From JBFFXF01 sp041569895 (lineage in GTDB: Bacteria > Planctomycetota > UBA8108 > JACQVS01), in contig JBFFXF010000366.1 of NCBI GenBank assembly GCA_041569895.1, forward strand, positions 1 to 5,885: a stretch of DNA of 5,885 bases, given 5' to 3'. Below the pieces are notes generated by a model, which had not been told where the DNA came from, did no database searches, and saw only the letters and a list, made by a program, of their open reading frames with translations. The first letter of the stretch is position 1, and every line of letters starts with the position of its first letter. Of the stretch, positions 1 through 5,837 are shown in pieces. The position numbers were made by a program, and so were the translations under genes.

Positions 1-67
1 CGTCGTCCTCCGTCTCCTCACCACCGGGGACGAGAAGGAGAAGCAGAAGCAGGCTCGAGAGGGACAT
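1..67 (-). CDS. 5' end of a gene for an exported protein, cut by the window edge
   Basis: Reading the minus strand from an ATG at 67-65 gives 22 codons that stay open to the left edge. The peptide starts MSLSSLLLLLLVPGG and continues with acidic residues (EETEDD). A run of six leucines followed by a small-residue stretch looks like a signal-peptide hydrophobic core with a cleavage region around the Gly-Gly, although the usual basic residues at the start are missing. A GGAG Shine-Dalgarno match (minus strand, at 77-80) lies 9 bases before the ATG. The gene is divergent from the small membrane-protein gene at 229-453. Nothing beyond the leader is visible, so no function can be given. It could be a chance open frame, since only 67 bases are seen; the combination of start, ribosome site and hydrophobic leader argues for a real gene. 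Confidence 0.5.
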   Translation of the reverse strand, partial: MSLSSLLLLLLLVPGGEETEDD

Positions 68-193
68 CGCGTTCAACTCCGGACAGATGCTCGCACAGCC
101 ATTGGATCATGGGCGCGAGAGGAGGCGCAAGGTCGGCGGGAGGTTCTTTTGAGCCGGCGACGATCTGAAATATCCTCGACGCCGGGCGGACTG

Positions 194-199
194 TATGAT
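194..199 (+). promoter_or_regulatory. possible -10 element of the small membrane-protein gene
   Basis: TATGAT matches five of six bases of the sigma-70 -10 consensus and lies directly after TG. It would place a transcript start near 206 and give a leader of about 23 bases before the ATG at 229. No good -35 hexamer sits 16-18 bases upstream. An alternative pair, TTGAGC at 149-154 with TATCCT at 171-176 and a 16-base spacer, is also possible. This AT-rich patch lies in the divergent gap 68-228, which holds no other feature I can support. Confidence 0.25.
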
Positions 200-228
200 C
201 GCAACCACGGCCGGTTCGGGAGGACGCC

Positions 229-453
229 ATGGCCTCGAAGCTCGACGGGTTCGAGGGAGTCCGCTTCGGCTGCGGAGCGTTCGTCGGAGCGGTCCTCGGC
301 GTAATCGCCGCCATCAAGTGGCTGGATGACATCGGCTGGGCACGATTTGCAGCCGCCGCGGCGGTCGTCATGCTGCTCTTCGGCTGGCTCGCCATGAGGT
401 ACGGAGACCGCTTCTGGGAGTCGGCCAGACACTGGCTCTGGTTCTGGCCGTAG
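229..453 (+). CDS. small two-helix membrane protein of unknown function
   Basis: This is a 74-residue protein, the only well-supported plus-strand gene here. The start is firm: GGGAGG at 218-223 sits 5 bases before the ATG. Two hydrophobic stretches, about residues 11-32 (rich in Gly, Ala and Val) and 38-56, are separated by a short turn with Asp33-Asp34, so the protein should form a membrane hairpin in the inner membrane. A basic, aromatic tail follows: 'YGDRFWESARHW' and then 'LWFWP', with Trp at residues 63, 69, 71 and 73. Such a Trp-rich amphipathic end probably lies at the membrane surface. I do not recognise a named family. Small bacterial membrane proteins with a 'GDRFW' tail are known to me only as hypothetical proteins. 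Codon use is strongly GC-rich at third positions, supporting expression. It is convergent with the subtilase gene downstream and divergent from the partial gene upstream. Confidence 0.8.
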   Translation: MASKLDGFEGVRFGCGAFVGAVLGVIAAIKWLDDIGWARFAAAAAVVMLLFGWLAMRYGDRFWESARHWLWFWP

Positions 454-503
454 GCGCGGCTGAACGACCGGCTCGGGAATCGCCAGCGACGTCCGGCGAC
501 AGC

Positions 504-519
504 TGGTTGCCCTCAACCA
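504..519. terminator. short hairpin between convergent genes
   Basis: TGGTTG (504-509) and CAACCA (514-519) form a perfect 6-bp stem with a 4-base loop, in the 155-base gap between the ends of the small membrane-protein gene and the subtilase gene. It could help end transcription from either side, but neither side has a run of T. A second weak stem, GAGGC/GCCTC at 596-610, overlaps the subtilase stop codon. Nothing else is visible in 454-608. Confidence 0.2.
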
Positions 520-608
520 CGCCTTGGTGACAGGGCTACGCGGTGGCTCCGGACGGTCTGGCCTGCCGCTGAACGTCCAGCGAGATCGAGACGCGGAGGC
601 CGGTCGCC

Positions 609-2291
609 TCACTCGCACCCGATGGCGCTCTCGCACCCGAGGTCGCCGGGGGAGTCCGGCTCGTCGGTGTCCCACCCGCACGGGGTTCCCGGCGGTCCTG
701 GCGACGCCGGCGGCGCCCGGCCGAGGAGGAGGTAGCCGATCAGGAGCACGGCGTCCGAGACGTCGATGCTCGCGTCGTTGTTCGAGTCGGCCGATTCGGC
801 GCACTCCGCAGGAGGCCCGCCGAGGAAGAGCGAGTTGAGCGTGAACACCGGGTCGGCGATGTCGAGCCGGCCGTCGTTGTTCGGGTCGCCTCGGTGGAAG
901 AGCGTTGGGCAGAGCCCGCCCGGCGGCCCCGGCGCGCCCTCGCACTCGTCGGGAACGCCGTCGGCGTCGCAGTCGCGGCTCGTTCCGTCGACGATGTCGA
1001 ACAGGTCCGGCGTGCCGTTGTCGTTGCAATCGTCGAAGTCGGCCAGCGCCGTCGCCGCCGCCAGCGCGTCGACACGCGGGAAGGTCGAGCCGAGTCGCGC
1101 GTCGAAGACCGGCGTCCCCGTGGCTCGCAAGAGGGCACGCAAGCGCGCCGGCGACAGATCGGGAGCGATCTCGCGGAGGAGGCACGCGACGGCCGTGACG
1201 TGCGCGCAGGACTGGGACGTCCCGGTGCGCGTCTCGCTCCCGCCTCCGAGCGCGGCGGCCGTGATCGCCTCTCCAGGTGCGAGCAGGTCGAGAATCGGCG
1301 TGCGGTTGGTGAACGCGGAGATGCGATCGGGTGGGTCCACCGACGACGACCCCACCGAGATCGCCGAGGAATAGCATGCGGGCAGCGCGATCGCCCTGGT
1401 GCTGCCGCCGTTCCCCGAGGCGGCGAAGACCGTGATGCCCCGCTCGATCGCGGCTTCGAATGCGGCGCTGAACGCGGCGAAGAGGTCGTCGCAGACGCCC
1501 TCGAAGGGGACGTCGCTCTGGACGCTCAGGTTGATGGCGTCGATGCGGATGCCGTTGTCGGCCTCGTGGAGCGCGACGACGTGCTCCACTCCCGCCGTCC
1601 AGTCGGAGAAGAACCCCCTGTTGTTCTCATCGAGCACCTTGATGGCGGCGACGCGCGCGCCGGGCGCCACGCCCCTCGGAGCGACCCCTCCGCGACCGGC
1701 GATGATCCCCGCGACGTGCGTTCCGTGTCCGTGATCGTCCTCGGCGCCCTCGCCGGTCGTCGACCCGGCGTCGAGGAAGTGCCACCGGTGAATCACCGCG
1801 TCCTCGAGGTCGGGGTGAGCCGCATCGACGCCGGTGTCGAGCACGGCGACCACCGTGCCGTCTCCGGTGATGCCGTCCTCGAAGAGCGCGTCGGCGCCGA
1901 TCAGCGCGCGGCTCTCGAGCAGCGCGCCAGACCCCGCCGCATCGAGCCGAACACGCCGGACGTCGGAACGCCGCTCCAGGAGGTCGAGCACGCCGCGGTC
2001 GCGGACCTCGAGCACCAGGGCCGGAGCGAATCGGTAGCGATATCGGAGCGCGAAGCCACCGGCGGGGAGATCACGGACGAGGAGATCCTCGCCAGCGGTC
2101 GAGGACGTCGCGGGCTCGAGGACGACCCACACGCAGGCACTGCCGCGATCGGCGAGCTCCGCGTACACCGCCTCGTCGACGCGAGACCCTCCCTCGCCGA
2201 ACGCGCTCGAGCACCACGCGACGACGACGAGCGTCATGGCTCGACGGGCAGCGACGGACGGATGGCTCGGCCGACGATGCGGGAACAGCAT
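609..2291 (-). CDS. exported subtilisin-like serine protease (S8) with C-terminal dockerin-like module
   Basis: A secreted endopeptidase of 560 residues. I chose the ATG at 2291 because AGGTG lies about 9 bases before it; an in-frame GTG at 2303 adds four residues and has no clear ribosome site. Order of parts: basic leader and hydrophobic core to about residue 32 (signal peptide); an I9-like propeptide, about 33-126; an S8 catalytic domain, about 140-410, with Asp152 (AVLDTGVD), His189 (GHGTHVAG), oxyanion Asn294 (ASGN) and Ser359 (TGTSQSCAHV); a 'DCNDNGTPD' linker, 420-451; and two calcium-type loops, Asp469-x-Asn471-x-Asp473…Asp477…Asp480 and Asp502-x-Asn504-x-Asp506…Asp510…Asp513, each followed by an 'LFLGG'-like helix end. 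The catalytic Ser and oxyanion Asn are intact, so it should be active. Oddly, the usual Met and Pro of GTSMxxPHV are Gln360 and Ala363. The substrate is unknown. The module suggests display or docking outside the cell (inference). It is preceded on the same strand by another dockerin-like gene. Confidence 0.93.
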   Translation of the reverse strand: MLFPHRRPSHPSVAARRAMTLVVVAWCSSAFGEGGSRVDEAVYAELADRGSACVWVVLEPATSSTAGEDLLVRDLPAGGFALRYRYRFAPALVLEVRDRGVLDLLERRSDVRRVRLDAAGSGALLESRALIGADALFEDGITGDGTVVAVLDTGVDAAHPDLEDAVIHRWHFLDAGSTTGEGAEDDHGHGTHVAGIIAGRGGVAPRGVAPGARVAAIKVLDENNRGFFSDWTAGVEHVVALHEADNGIRIDAINLSVQSDVPFEGVCDDLFAAFSAAFEAAIERGITVFAASGNGGSTRAIALPACYSSAISVGSSSVDPPDRISAFTNRTPILDLLAPGEAITAAALGGGSETRTGTSQSCAHVTAVACLLREIAPDLSPARLRALLRATGTPVFDARLGSTFPRVDALAAATALADFDDCNDNGTPDLFDIVDGTSRDCDADGVPDECEGAPGPPGGLCPTLFHRGDPNNDGRLDIADPVFTLNSLFLGGPPAECAESADSNNDASIDVSDAVLLIGYLLLGRAPPASPGPPGTPCGWDTDEPDSPGDLGCESAIGCE

Positions 2292-2400
2292 GAGCGGGAA
2301 CACCTGGCGATAACAGACCCGGCGTGCCTACCTTACCAGGCGGCGCACGGCGGCGCATCAAACCACCGTCGAATCGTGGGTTGCTCGTTGGCGGGCGCAT

Positions 2401-2460
2401 CGCCCTCGAGCGCCGGGCGGTTCGACTTCGCGTCGAAACGAGCCGCGGCGCTCGAGGGCG
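2401..2460 (-). terminator. 60-nt nested hairpin after the dockerin-like gene
   Basis: A perfect 15-bp inverted repeat, CGCCCTCGAGCGCCG (2401-2415) and its complement (2446-2460), encloses a second stem: GGC/GCC (2416-2418 with 2442-2444) and TTCGAC/GTCGAA (2421-2426 with 2432-2437) around a 5-base loop. One unpaired G at 2445 and a small internal loop interrupt an otherwise continuous fold. In the minus-strand transcript it starts 23 bases after the stop codon of the dockerin-like gene, the position expected of a terminator or 3' stabilising structure. On that strand it is not followed by a T run; on the plus strand it is followed by GTCTTTC. The structure is plainly in the sequence; the terminator role is inference. 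It may instead be a dispersed palindromic repeat. Confidence 0.5.
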
Positions 2461-2483
2461 GTCTTTCACTCGCTACGTGGATC

Positions 2484-3641
2484 TCAGGGGAACGTCGAGC
2501 CCGAGGAATCGCTCGTGTCGATCGACGGGAACGCGCACCAGAGGTCGTCCTCGGTCAGATCGAATCCACGGCCCGGGAACGGCGCCGCGGGCTCGGCTCC
2601 GCCGCTGAAGAGAAACGAGAGCGCGTAGCTCACGTCCGAGACGTCGATCGCGCCGTCGTCGTTCGCGTCGGCGGCGTCTCGACAGGCGAGGCTGTCGCCG
2701 CCGAGGAAGAGAAACCCGAGGGTCTCGACGCAGTCGGAGATATCCACGATACCGTCGTTGTTGGTGTCGGCGCGGATGAAGGTCGATATCAGGTCGGCGC
2801 CGCGTCCTCGCGCGATGCACTTCAGAATCGCGATCGCATCCCGGAGCCCGATCACGCCCTCGATCTTGAGCCGAAGCAGCAGGCGCAGCACGCAGCGGAC
2901 GGACTCGATTCTGCTGCCGGTGTCGCACGCCGCGAGGAGATCGGAGATAGTACAGCCGTCCGGGAGCAGCGTGTTCGCCACGCCGGAGTCGCAGCCACCG
3001 ACGACGACCGTCGGACCGAGATCCGAATTGGGGCACGCGTCCTCGTCGTCGGGAATGCCGTCGCCGTCGGAGTCCACCGGCGCGGCCTCGAGCGCCGTGA
3101 GCGACCCGACGACGAAGCCTCCGGGGACGCCGGGGAGTCCCGGAATGAAGAAGCTCTCGAGCGTGAGGTTACCGGTGAAGTCGGCGAGCGAGTAGGTCGT
3201 CGGCGCGTCGGCAAGGCTCAGGCTCGGAAAAAAGCTCGTCGAAGCTCCGTTCACGATGAGTGTGAAATCGCCCGGGTCGAGACCGGCCATTGTCGGGCCC
3301 GAGAGGACGCCGGTCGGTATCGTCGAGAAACCGAGGTTGTCGGTCCCTCCCGAGTCGTTCTCGATGAGGATCCGTCCCGACGGCGACGTGTAGGTGAACA
3401 CGCCGCCGGCCCCGTTGTCGTAGGTCACCTCGAGGGAGCTGATCGCGTCGAACCACGCTCCCGACGGGCTTCCCGGGGTCTCCGGCGTGAGCGTGTCGTA
3501 CCGGATCGACCCGGTGATCGTCGAGCCCGGGGTGATCATGCCGAGGCCGCCGACGACGATTCCCTCGAACTCGACTTGAACGTCCGTGGCGAAGACCGGC
3601 GACAGACAGAGAACGAGCGACGCAGAAAGGAAGACCCTCAT
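2484..3641 (-). CDS. exported protein with TSP3-type repeat and C-terminal dockerin-like module
   Basis: A 385-residue exported protein with no enzymatic motif. The open frame runs upstream to 4271, but the true start is the ATG at 3641: an ideal AGGAGG lies 5 bases before it and a signal peptide (residues 1-18, cut after FA) follows directly. Residues 19-187 are rich in Gly, Thr, Ser and beta-type patterns such as 'ITGSIRYDTLTPE'; this resembles beta-sandwich domains seen in some PEP-CTERM exported proteins, but no C-terminal sorting helix is present. Residues 190-205 (DSDGDGIPDDEDACPN) are a thrombospondin type 3 calcium motif. They lead into the Cys-rich 'GCDSG…CTISDLLAAC' segment (215-277), which commonly follows that motif. 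Two calcium-type loops at 292-303 and 325-336, with 'FLFLGG' and 'FLFSGG', complete a dockerin-like pair. A structural or surface role is likely; the partner is unknown. It lies between the thioredoxin/PDZ gene and the subtilase on the same strand. Confidence 0.88.
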   Translation of the reverse strand: MRVFLSASLVLCLSPVFATDVQVEFEGIVVGGLGMITPGSTITGSIRYDTLTPETPGSPSGAWFDAISSLEVTYDNGAGGVFTYTSPSGRILIENDSGGTDNLGFSTIPTGVLSGPTMAGLDPGDFTLIVNGASTSFFPSLSLADAPTTYSLADFTGNLTLESFFIPGLPGVPGGFVVGSLTALEAAPVDSDGDGIPDDEDACPNSDLGPTVVVGGCDSGVANTLLPDGCTISDLLAACDTGSRIESVRCVLRLLLRLKIEGVIGLRDAIAILKCIARGRGADLISTFIRADTNNDGIVDISDCVETLGFLFLGGDSLACRDAADANDDGAIDVSDVSYALSFLFSGGAEPAAPFPGRGFDLTEDDLWCAFPSIDTSDSSGSTFP

Positions 3642-3646
3642 CTTCT

Positions 3647-3652
3647 CCTCCT
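3647..3652 (-). promoter_or_regulatory. strong ribosome binding site fixing the start of the dockerin-like gene
   Basis: AGGAGG on the minus strand, 5 bases before the ATG at 3641 and embedded in the purine tract GAGGAGGAGAAG. It decides the start, because the same frame stays open for another 630 bases upstream, through the gap and into the thioredoxin/PDZ gene. The signal peptide beginning at this ATG agrees. Confidence 0.85.
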
Positions 3653-3673
3653 CGTGAATCGGTTGTTGCCTCA

Positions 3674-3697
3674 AAAGAGAGTCCCACTGCTCTCTTT
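3674..3697 (-). promoter_or_regulatory. 5' leader stem-loop of the dockerin-like gene
   Basis: AAAGAGAG (3674-3681 on the plus strand) pairs perfectly with CTCTCTTT (3690-3697) around an 8-base loop. In the minus-strand transcript the fold begins about where the predicted promoter would start transcription (near 3699) and ends 21 bases before the AGGAGG. A stem at the very 5' end suggests mRNA protection. The T run within its 3' arm (TTTT in the transcript sense) would also allow a weak terminator for readthrough from upstream. The function is inference; the stem is visible. Confidence 0.4.
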
Positions 3698-3705
3698 CCG
3701 CTCGC

Positions 3706-3733
3706 ATTATCATCGCGCTCCGCGGCGCCTCAA
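3706..3733 (-). promoter_or_regulatory. predicted sigma-70-type promoter of the dockerin-like gene
   Basis: On the minus strand TTGAGG (3728-3733) and GATAAT (3706-3711) are separated by 16 bases. The first matches TTGACA at four of six positions, the second TATAAT at five of six. Transcription would start near 3699, leaving a leader of about 58 bases. It lies in the 176-base gap after the thioredoxin/PDZ gene, so the dockerin-like gene probably has its own transcript. Just upstream, at 3747-3764, is an AT-rich near-palindrome. Confidence 0.45.
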
Positions 3734-3817
3734 AGAACAATGTGACGGTGAATTTAATTCCACCGGGAGCCCGGCATTGACGAGGTTCAGCCACGCACCT
3801 CTCGAGTGCACGCGGCA

Positions 3818-5149
3818 TCACCTCACCGCGAAGCTCAGCTCCCTGCGCTCGTCGCCGCGGCGGACGGTGAAGGTCAGACGGCCGCCGGGTTTCTTCTTCT
3901 GGACGGCGAGGGCGATGAGGTCGCCCTCGGTCATGTGTCTGGTGATGCCGTCGACGGCGACGATGATGTCGCCCTTCCGGAAGCCGGCTCGCTTCGCGGT
4001 GGCGTGCTCGCCGTACTGGCCGACGTGCTTGGCGCGCAGCGCGAGCGCGTCGGTCGCGATCCCGAGGCGCTTGCGCTCGGCGGCGTCGAGGTCCTCGAGG
4101 AGGAGGCCGCCGGTGCCCATGCGGCGCAGGTCCCACGTCGTCGCGCGCCAGGAGATGTCGCTCGCGCGTCTCCATCCCTGCTCGAGCGGGATCTCGATGT
4201 CGAGCTCCTGCTCGCCGCGCCGCACTTTCGCCTCGAGCCGCCCCCTCGCCGGCGCATGGTGGAGGACCCACTGGACGTCGGCGATCGAGATGAGCGGCTG
4301 GCCTTCGAGCGCGACGAGCTCGTCACCCGCCCGGAAGCCGGCGCGCTCGGCCACGGAACCGGGATCGACGCGCTCGACCTTCGCGCGCCGCCGCGGATCG
4401 AGATGGATCCCGAAGACGTCGGGGAGCGGCCACGGATAGAGCACCTCGTCGGGGATAGGCGTGCGCGCGTCGCGCAGCATGCGTCGCTCCGAGTCCCGGA
4501 CCTGGTGGCAGTGGATGCAGCTCTGGACGACCTTGCCCTCGTAGTCGATCGTCGACGTGTAGCGTTTGCTGAGCGGCGGGTACTCCTCCGGCGTGCGGTA
4601 CTGTGGTCGCGCGCCGGTCTTCGCCTTCAGCGATTCCCGCACGGCGTCGCGTCGCGCGTGGAGATCGAGCGCCGCGACCATCGCCTCCGCGAAGGCGTCG
4701 ATCGACACCGCGCCGGTCCGGTCCTTCTGGGTCGATGGTGAGCCGAAGCGGCCGTAGATCGTGCGGTCGGCGCCGAGGAAGAAGGCGTAGAAGGAGAGAT
4801 CGTAGTCGAACTGGAAGAGCGACAGGTCGAGGCCGTTCGCCTGTGGAATCCGCACGCGCACGAAGCGGTCGAGGAGGCCGCGGATCCTGGGATTGTCGCC
4901 GGCCACCTCCTCGTCGAAGCCGCGGCACGCGTCGCACGGGATGCAGCGCAGGACGACGAGGAGCGGCTTGCCGGACTTGCGCGCCTCGGCGAATCCGCGC
5001 TCGAGGTCGTTGTAGATCCAGCGACCCTTGGAGAGGAACTCCTCCCTGTCCTCGAGAACGCGCGTCCGCCGGTCCTGGGCGTCGCCGGACGCCGCGAGAA
5101 CCGCCGACAGGATACAGGCCAGCACGAGGGAACGCCTCGACGTTCGCAT
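3818..5149 (-). CDS. exported thioredoxin-fold / CxxCH c-heme / double PDZ protein
   Basis: A 443-residue exported protein. The start is firm: AAGGAGG at 5155-5161 lies 5 bases before the ATG. Residues 1-24 form a signal peptide with Arg2, Arg5 and Arg6 and a probable cut after GDA. Residues about 41-165 are a thioredoxin fold of the Thioredoxin_7 kind: 'KPLLVVLRC' leads into Cys72-Asp-Ala-Cys75, the expected redox pair, with an extra Cys69 three residues earlier. Residues 211-215 (CIHCH) are a covalent c-type heme motif within a Pro-rich linker. Two PDZ-like domains follow, about 245-320 (GSVAERAGFRAGDELV) and 365-440 (AKRAGFRKGDIIVAVDG). The protein should act in the periplasm, combining thiol or heme redox chemistry with peptide binding; its substrate is unknown. 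I recall a planctomycete family described as Trx7/PDZ domain-containing (seleno)protein, and this looks like a Cys-only member. No trypsin-like protease domain is present, so it is not a DegP-type protease. Confidence 0.88.
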   Translation of the reverse strand: MRTSRRSLVLACILSAVLAASGDAQDRRTRVLEDREEFLSKGRWIYNDLERGFAEARKSGKPLLVVLRCIPCDACRGFDEEVAGDNPRIRGLLDRFVRVRIPQANGLDLSLFQFDYDLSFYAFFLGADRTIYGRFGSPSTQKDRTGAVSIDAFAEAMVAALDLHARRDAVRESLKAKTGARPQYRTPEEYPPLSKRYTSTIDYEGKVVQSCIHCHQVRDSERRMLRDARTPIPDEVLYPWPLPDVFGIHLDPRRRAKVERVDPGSVAERAGFRAGDELVALEGQPLISIADVQWVLHHAPARGRLEAKVRRGEQELDIEIPLEQGWRRASDISWRATTWDLRRMGTGGLLLEDLDAAERKRLGIATDALALRAKHVGQYGEHATAKRAGFRKGDIIVAVDGITRHMTEGDLIALAVQKKKPGGRLTFTVRRGDERRELSFAVR

Positions 5150-5224
5150 GATCGCCTCCTTGTATTCGTCAGATGCGCGCCGCGCCCGGATCGGTCTGTC
5201 AGCGTGGTCGGTTCCGTGGCTCGA

Positions 5225-5242
5225 CGGCGATCATGATCGCCG
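5225..5242. promoter_or_regulatory. 18-bp perfect palindrome, candidate operator
   Basis: CGGCGATCATGATCGCCG is perfectly self-complementary with no spacer. It lies 76 bases before the start of the thioredoxin/PDZ gene and 55 bases after the stop of the small membrane-protein gene. Its size and symmetry fit a binding site for a dimeric regulator. A second, weaker stem, TGGCG/CGCCA, lies beside it at 5244-5261. No regulator gene is in the window. An RNA hairpin acting as terminator of the upstream small gene is the main alternative, although an 18-bp palindrome without a loop folds less well as RNA than it binds protein as DNA. Confidence 0.45.
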
Positions 5243-5296
5243 ATGGCGTACGACGTCGCCACTTCGTCTTCGGGCGAGGCGCCGCGAGTGGCCGAA

Positions 5297-5521
5297 TCAG
5301 CCCGGCTCCGTCCGGATCTCGAGCGCGGACGACAGCGAGGCACCCGACGGCGACTCGACGCGACGCGGGGCGGTGGTCGCGGCGAGGAGCTTCGCGCCGA
5401 GCGACCAGAGGATCACGTAGACCGCGAGGTTCAGGGCGGGCCACGTGCCGCGCGAGATGACGCCGAAGTTCCAGGTCACGCTCCAGTGAACCCATCGCAG
5501 TCGAGAGGAGAGGGGTTTCAT
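5297..5521 (-). CDS. small single-helix membrane protein of unknown function
   Basis: A 74-residue protein starting at an ATG (5521-5519). The frame stays open upstream, but that extension would use a TTG start and overlap the predicted promoter. A weak GGA lies 8 bases before the ATG. Residues 1-26 are basic and Trp-rich (Trp10, 13, 17). Residues 27-48 (WPALNLAVYVILWSLGAKLL) form one membrane helix. Residues 49-74 are a polar tail. Codons end almost always in G or C (AAC TTC GGC GTC ATC TCG), which marks it as coding and not as a shadow. The basic N-terminus suggests an inside-N, outside-C orientation. It precedes the thioredoxin/PDZ gene by 147 bases on the same strand and could be co-transcribed with it. 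I recognise no family and give no function. Confidence 0.6.
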   Translation of the reverse strand: MKPLSSRLRWVHWSVTWNFGVISRGTWPALNLAVYVILWSLGAKLLAATTAPRRVESPSGASLSSALEIRTEPG

Positions 5522-5546
5522 GTCGGGTCCAATGCGCTCGAGTCGT

Positions 5547-5575
5547 ACTGTATCGCGGGCTCCGGGCTCGCACAA
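5547..5575 (-). promoter_or_regulatory. possible promoter of the small single-helix protein gene
   Basis: On the minus strand TTGTGC (5570-5575) and TACAGT (5547-5552) are separated by exactly 17 bases. Matches to the sigma-70 consensus are three and four of six, so the call is weak. It would start transcription near 5540 and leave a leader of about 19 bases before the ATG at 5521. Confidence 0.25.
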
Positions 5576-5837
5576 GTTCGTGACACCGACCGGGTCCCGG
5601 GAGACAATGACCGCAGGCGATCAGGCGCATGAAGATCCCGCCGGGTACCTCTGTTTCACAGCGAGCGAATTTGCCTGCGCCATGCAGCGCACTGTCAACG
5701 TGGTGCTGTCGGCTGCCCGCGGTCGATGGCCGAAACGAAGGTGGACGGATGATCTGCCGCCCACCGCGGACACTCAATAGCGCGGTGCGATTCTGAGTGG
5801 TGTGGCTGGCCGAGCGATTCTTCGTCCTGGCGCGAAG

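Noticed and set aside
18..395. Minus-strand frame opposite the small two-helix protein
   Set aside because: It is Ala/Ser/Pro-rich shadow sequence. The plus-strand frame has a strong ribosome site and two membrane helices, and a better minus-strand start with a leader peptide lies at 67.
3642..4271. N-terminal extension of the dockerin-like protein into the thioredoxin/PDZ gene
   Set aside because: The frame is open, but the extension encodes Arg/Pro-rich shadow sequence of the neighbouring gene. A strong ribosome site and signal peptide begin at 3641.
894..4439. A plus-strand open frame of about 1180 codons running antisense to three genes
   Set aside because: It is open only because GC-rich codon use on the minus strand removes stop codons from the opposite frame. 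The peptide is an Arg/Glu/Asp-rich mixture without domains, it crosses intergenic gaps, and all three opposite-strand genes have signal peptides and recognisable domains.
4505..4519. CxxCH as a zinc or simple redox motif rather than heme
   Set aside because: In an exported protein, CIHCH with both Cys and the His intact is best read as covalent c-heme attachment. A metal site cannot be fully excluded without homologues.
5100..5149. Lipoprotein signal (LVLAC) in the thioredoxin/PDZ protein
   Set aside because: Leu at the -2 position does not fit a lipobox, and the hydrophobic core before Cys12 would be too short. An ordinary signal peptide cut after GDA fits better.
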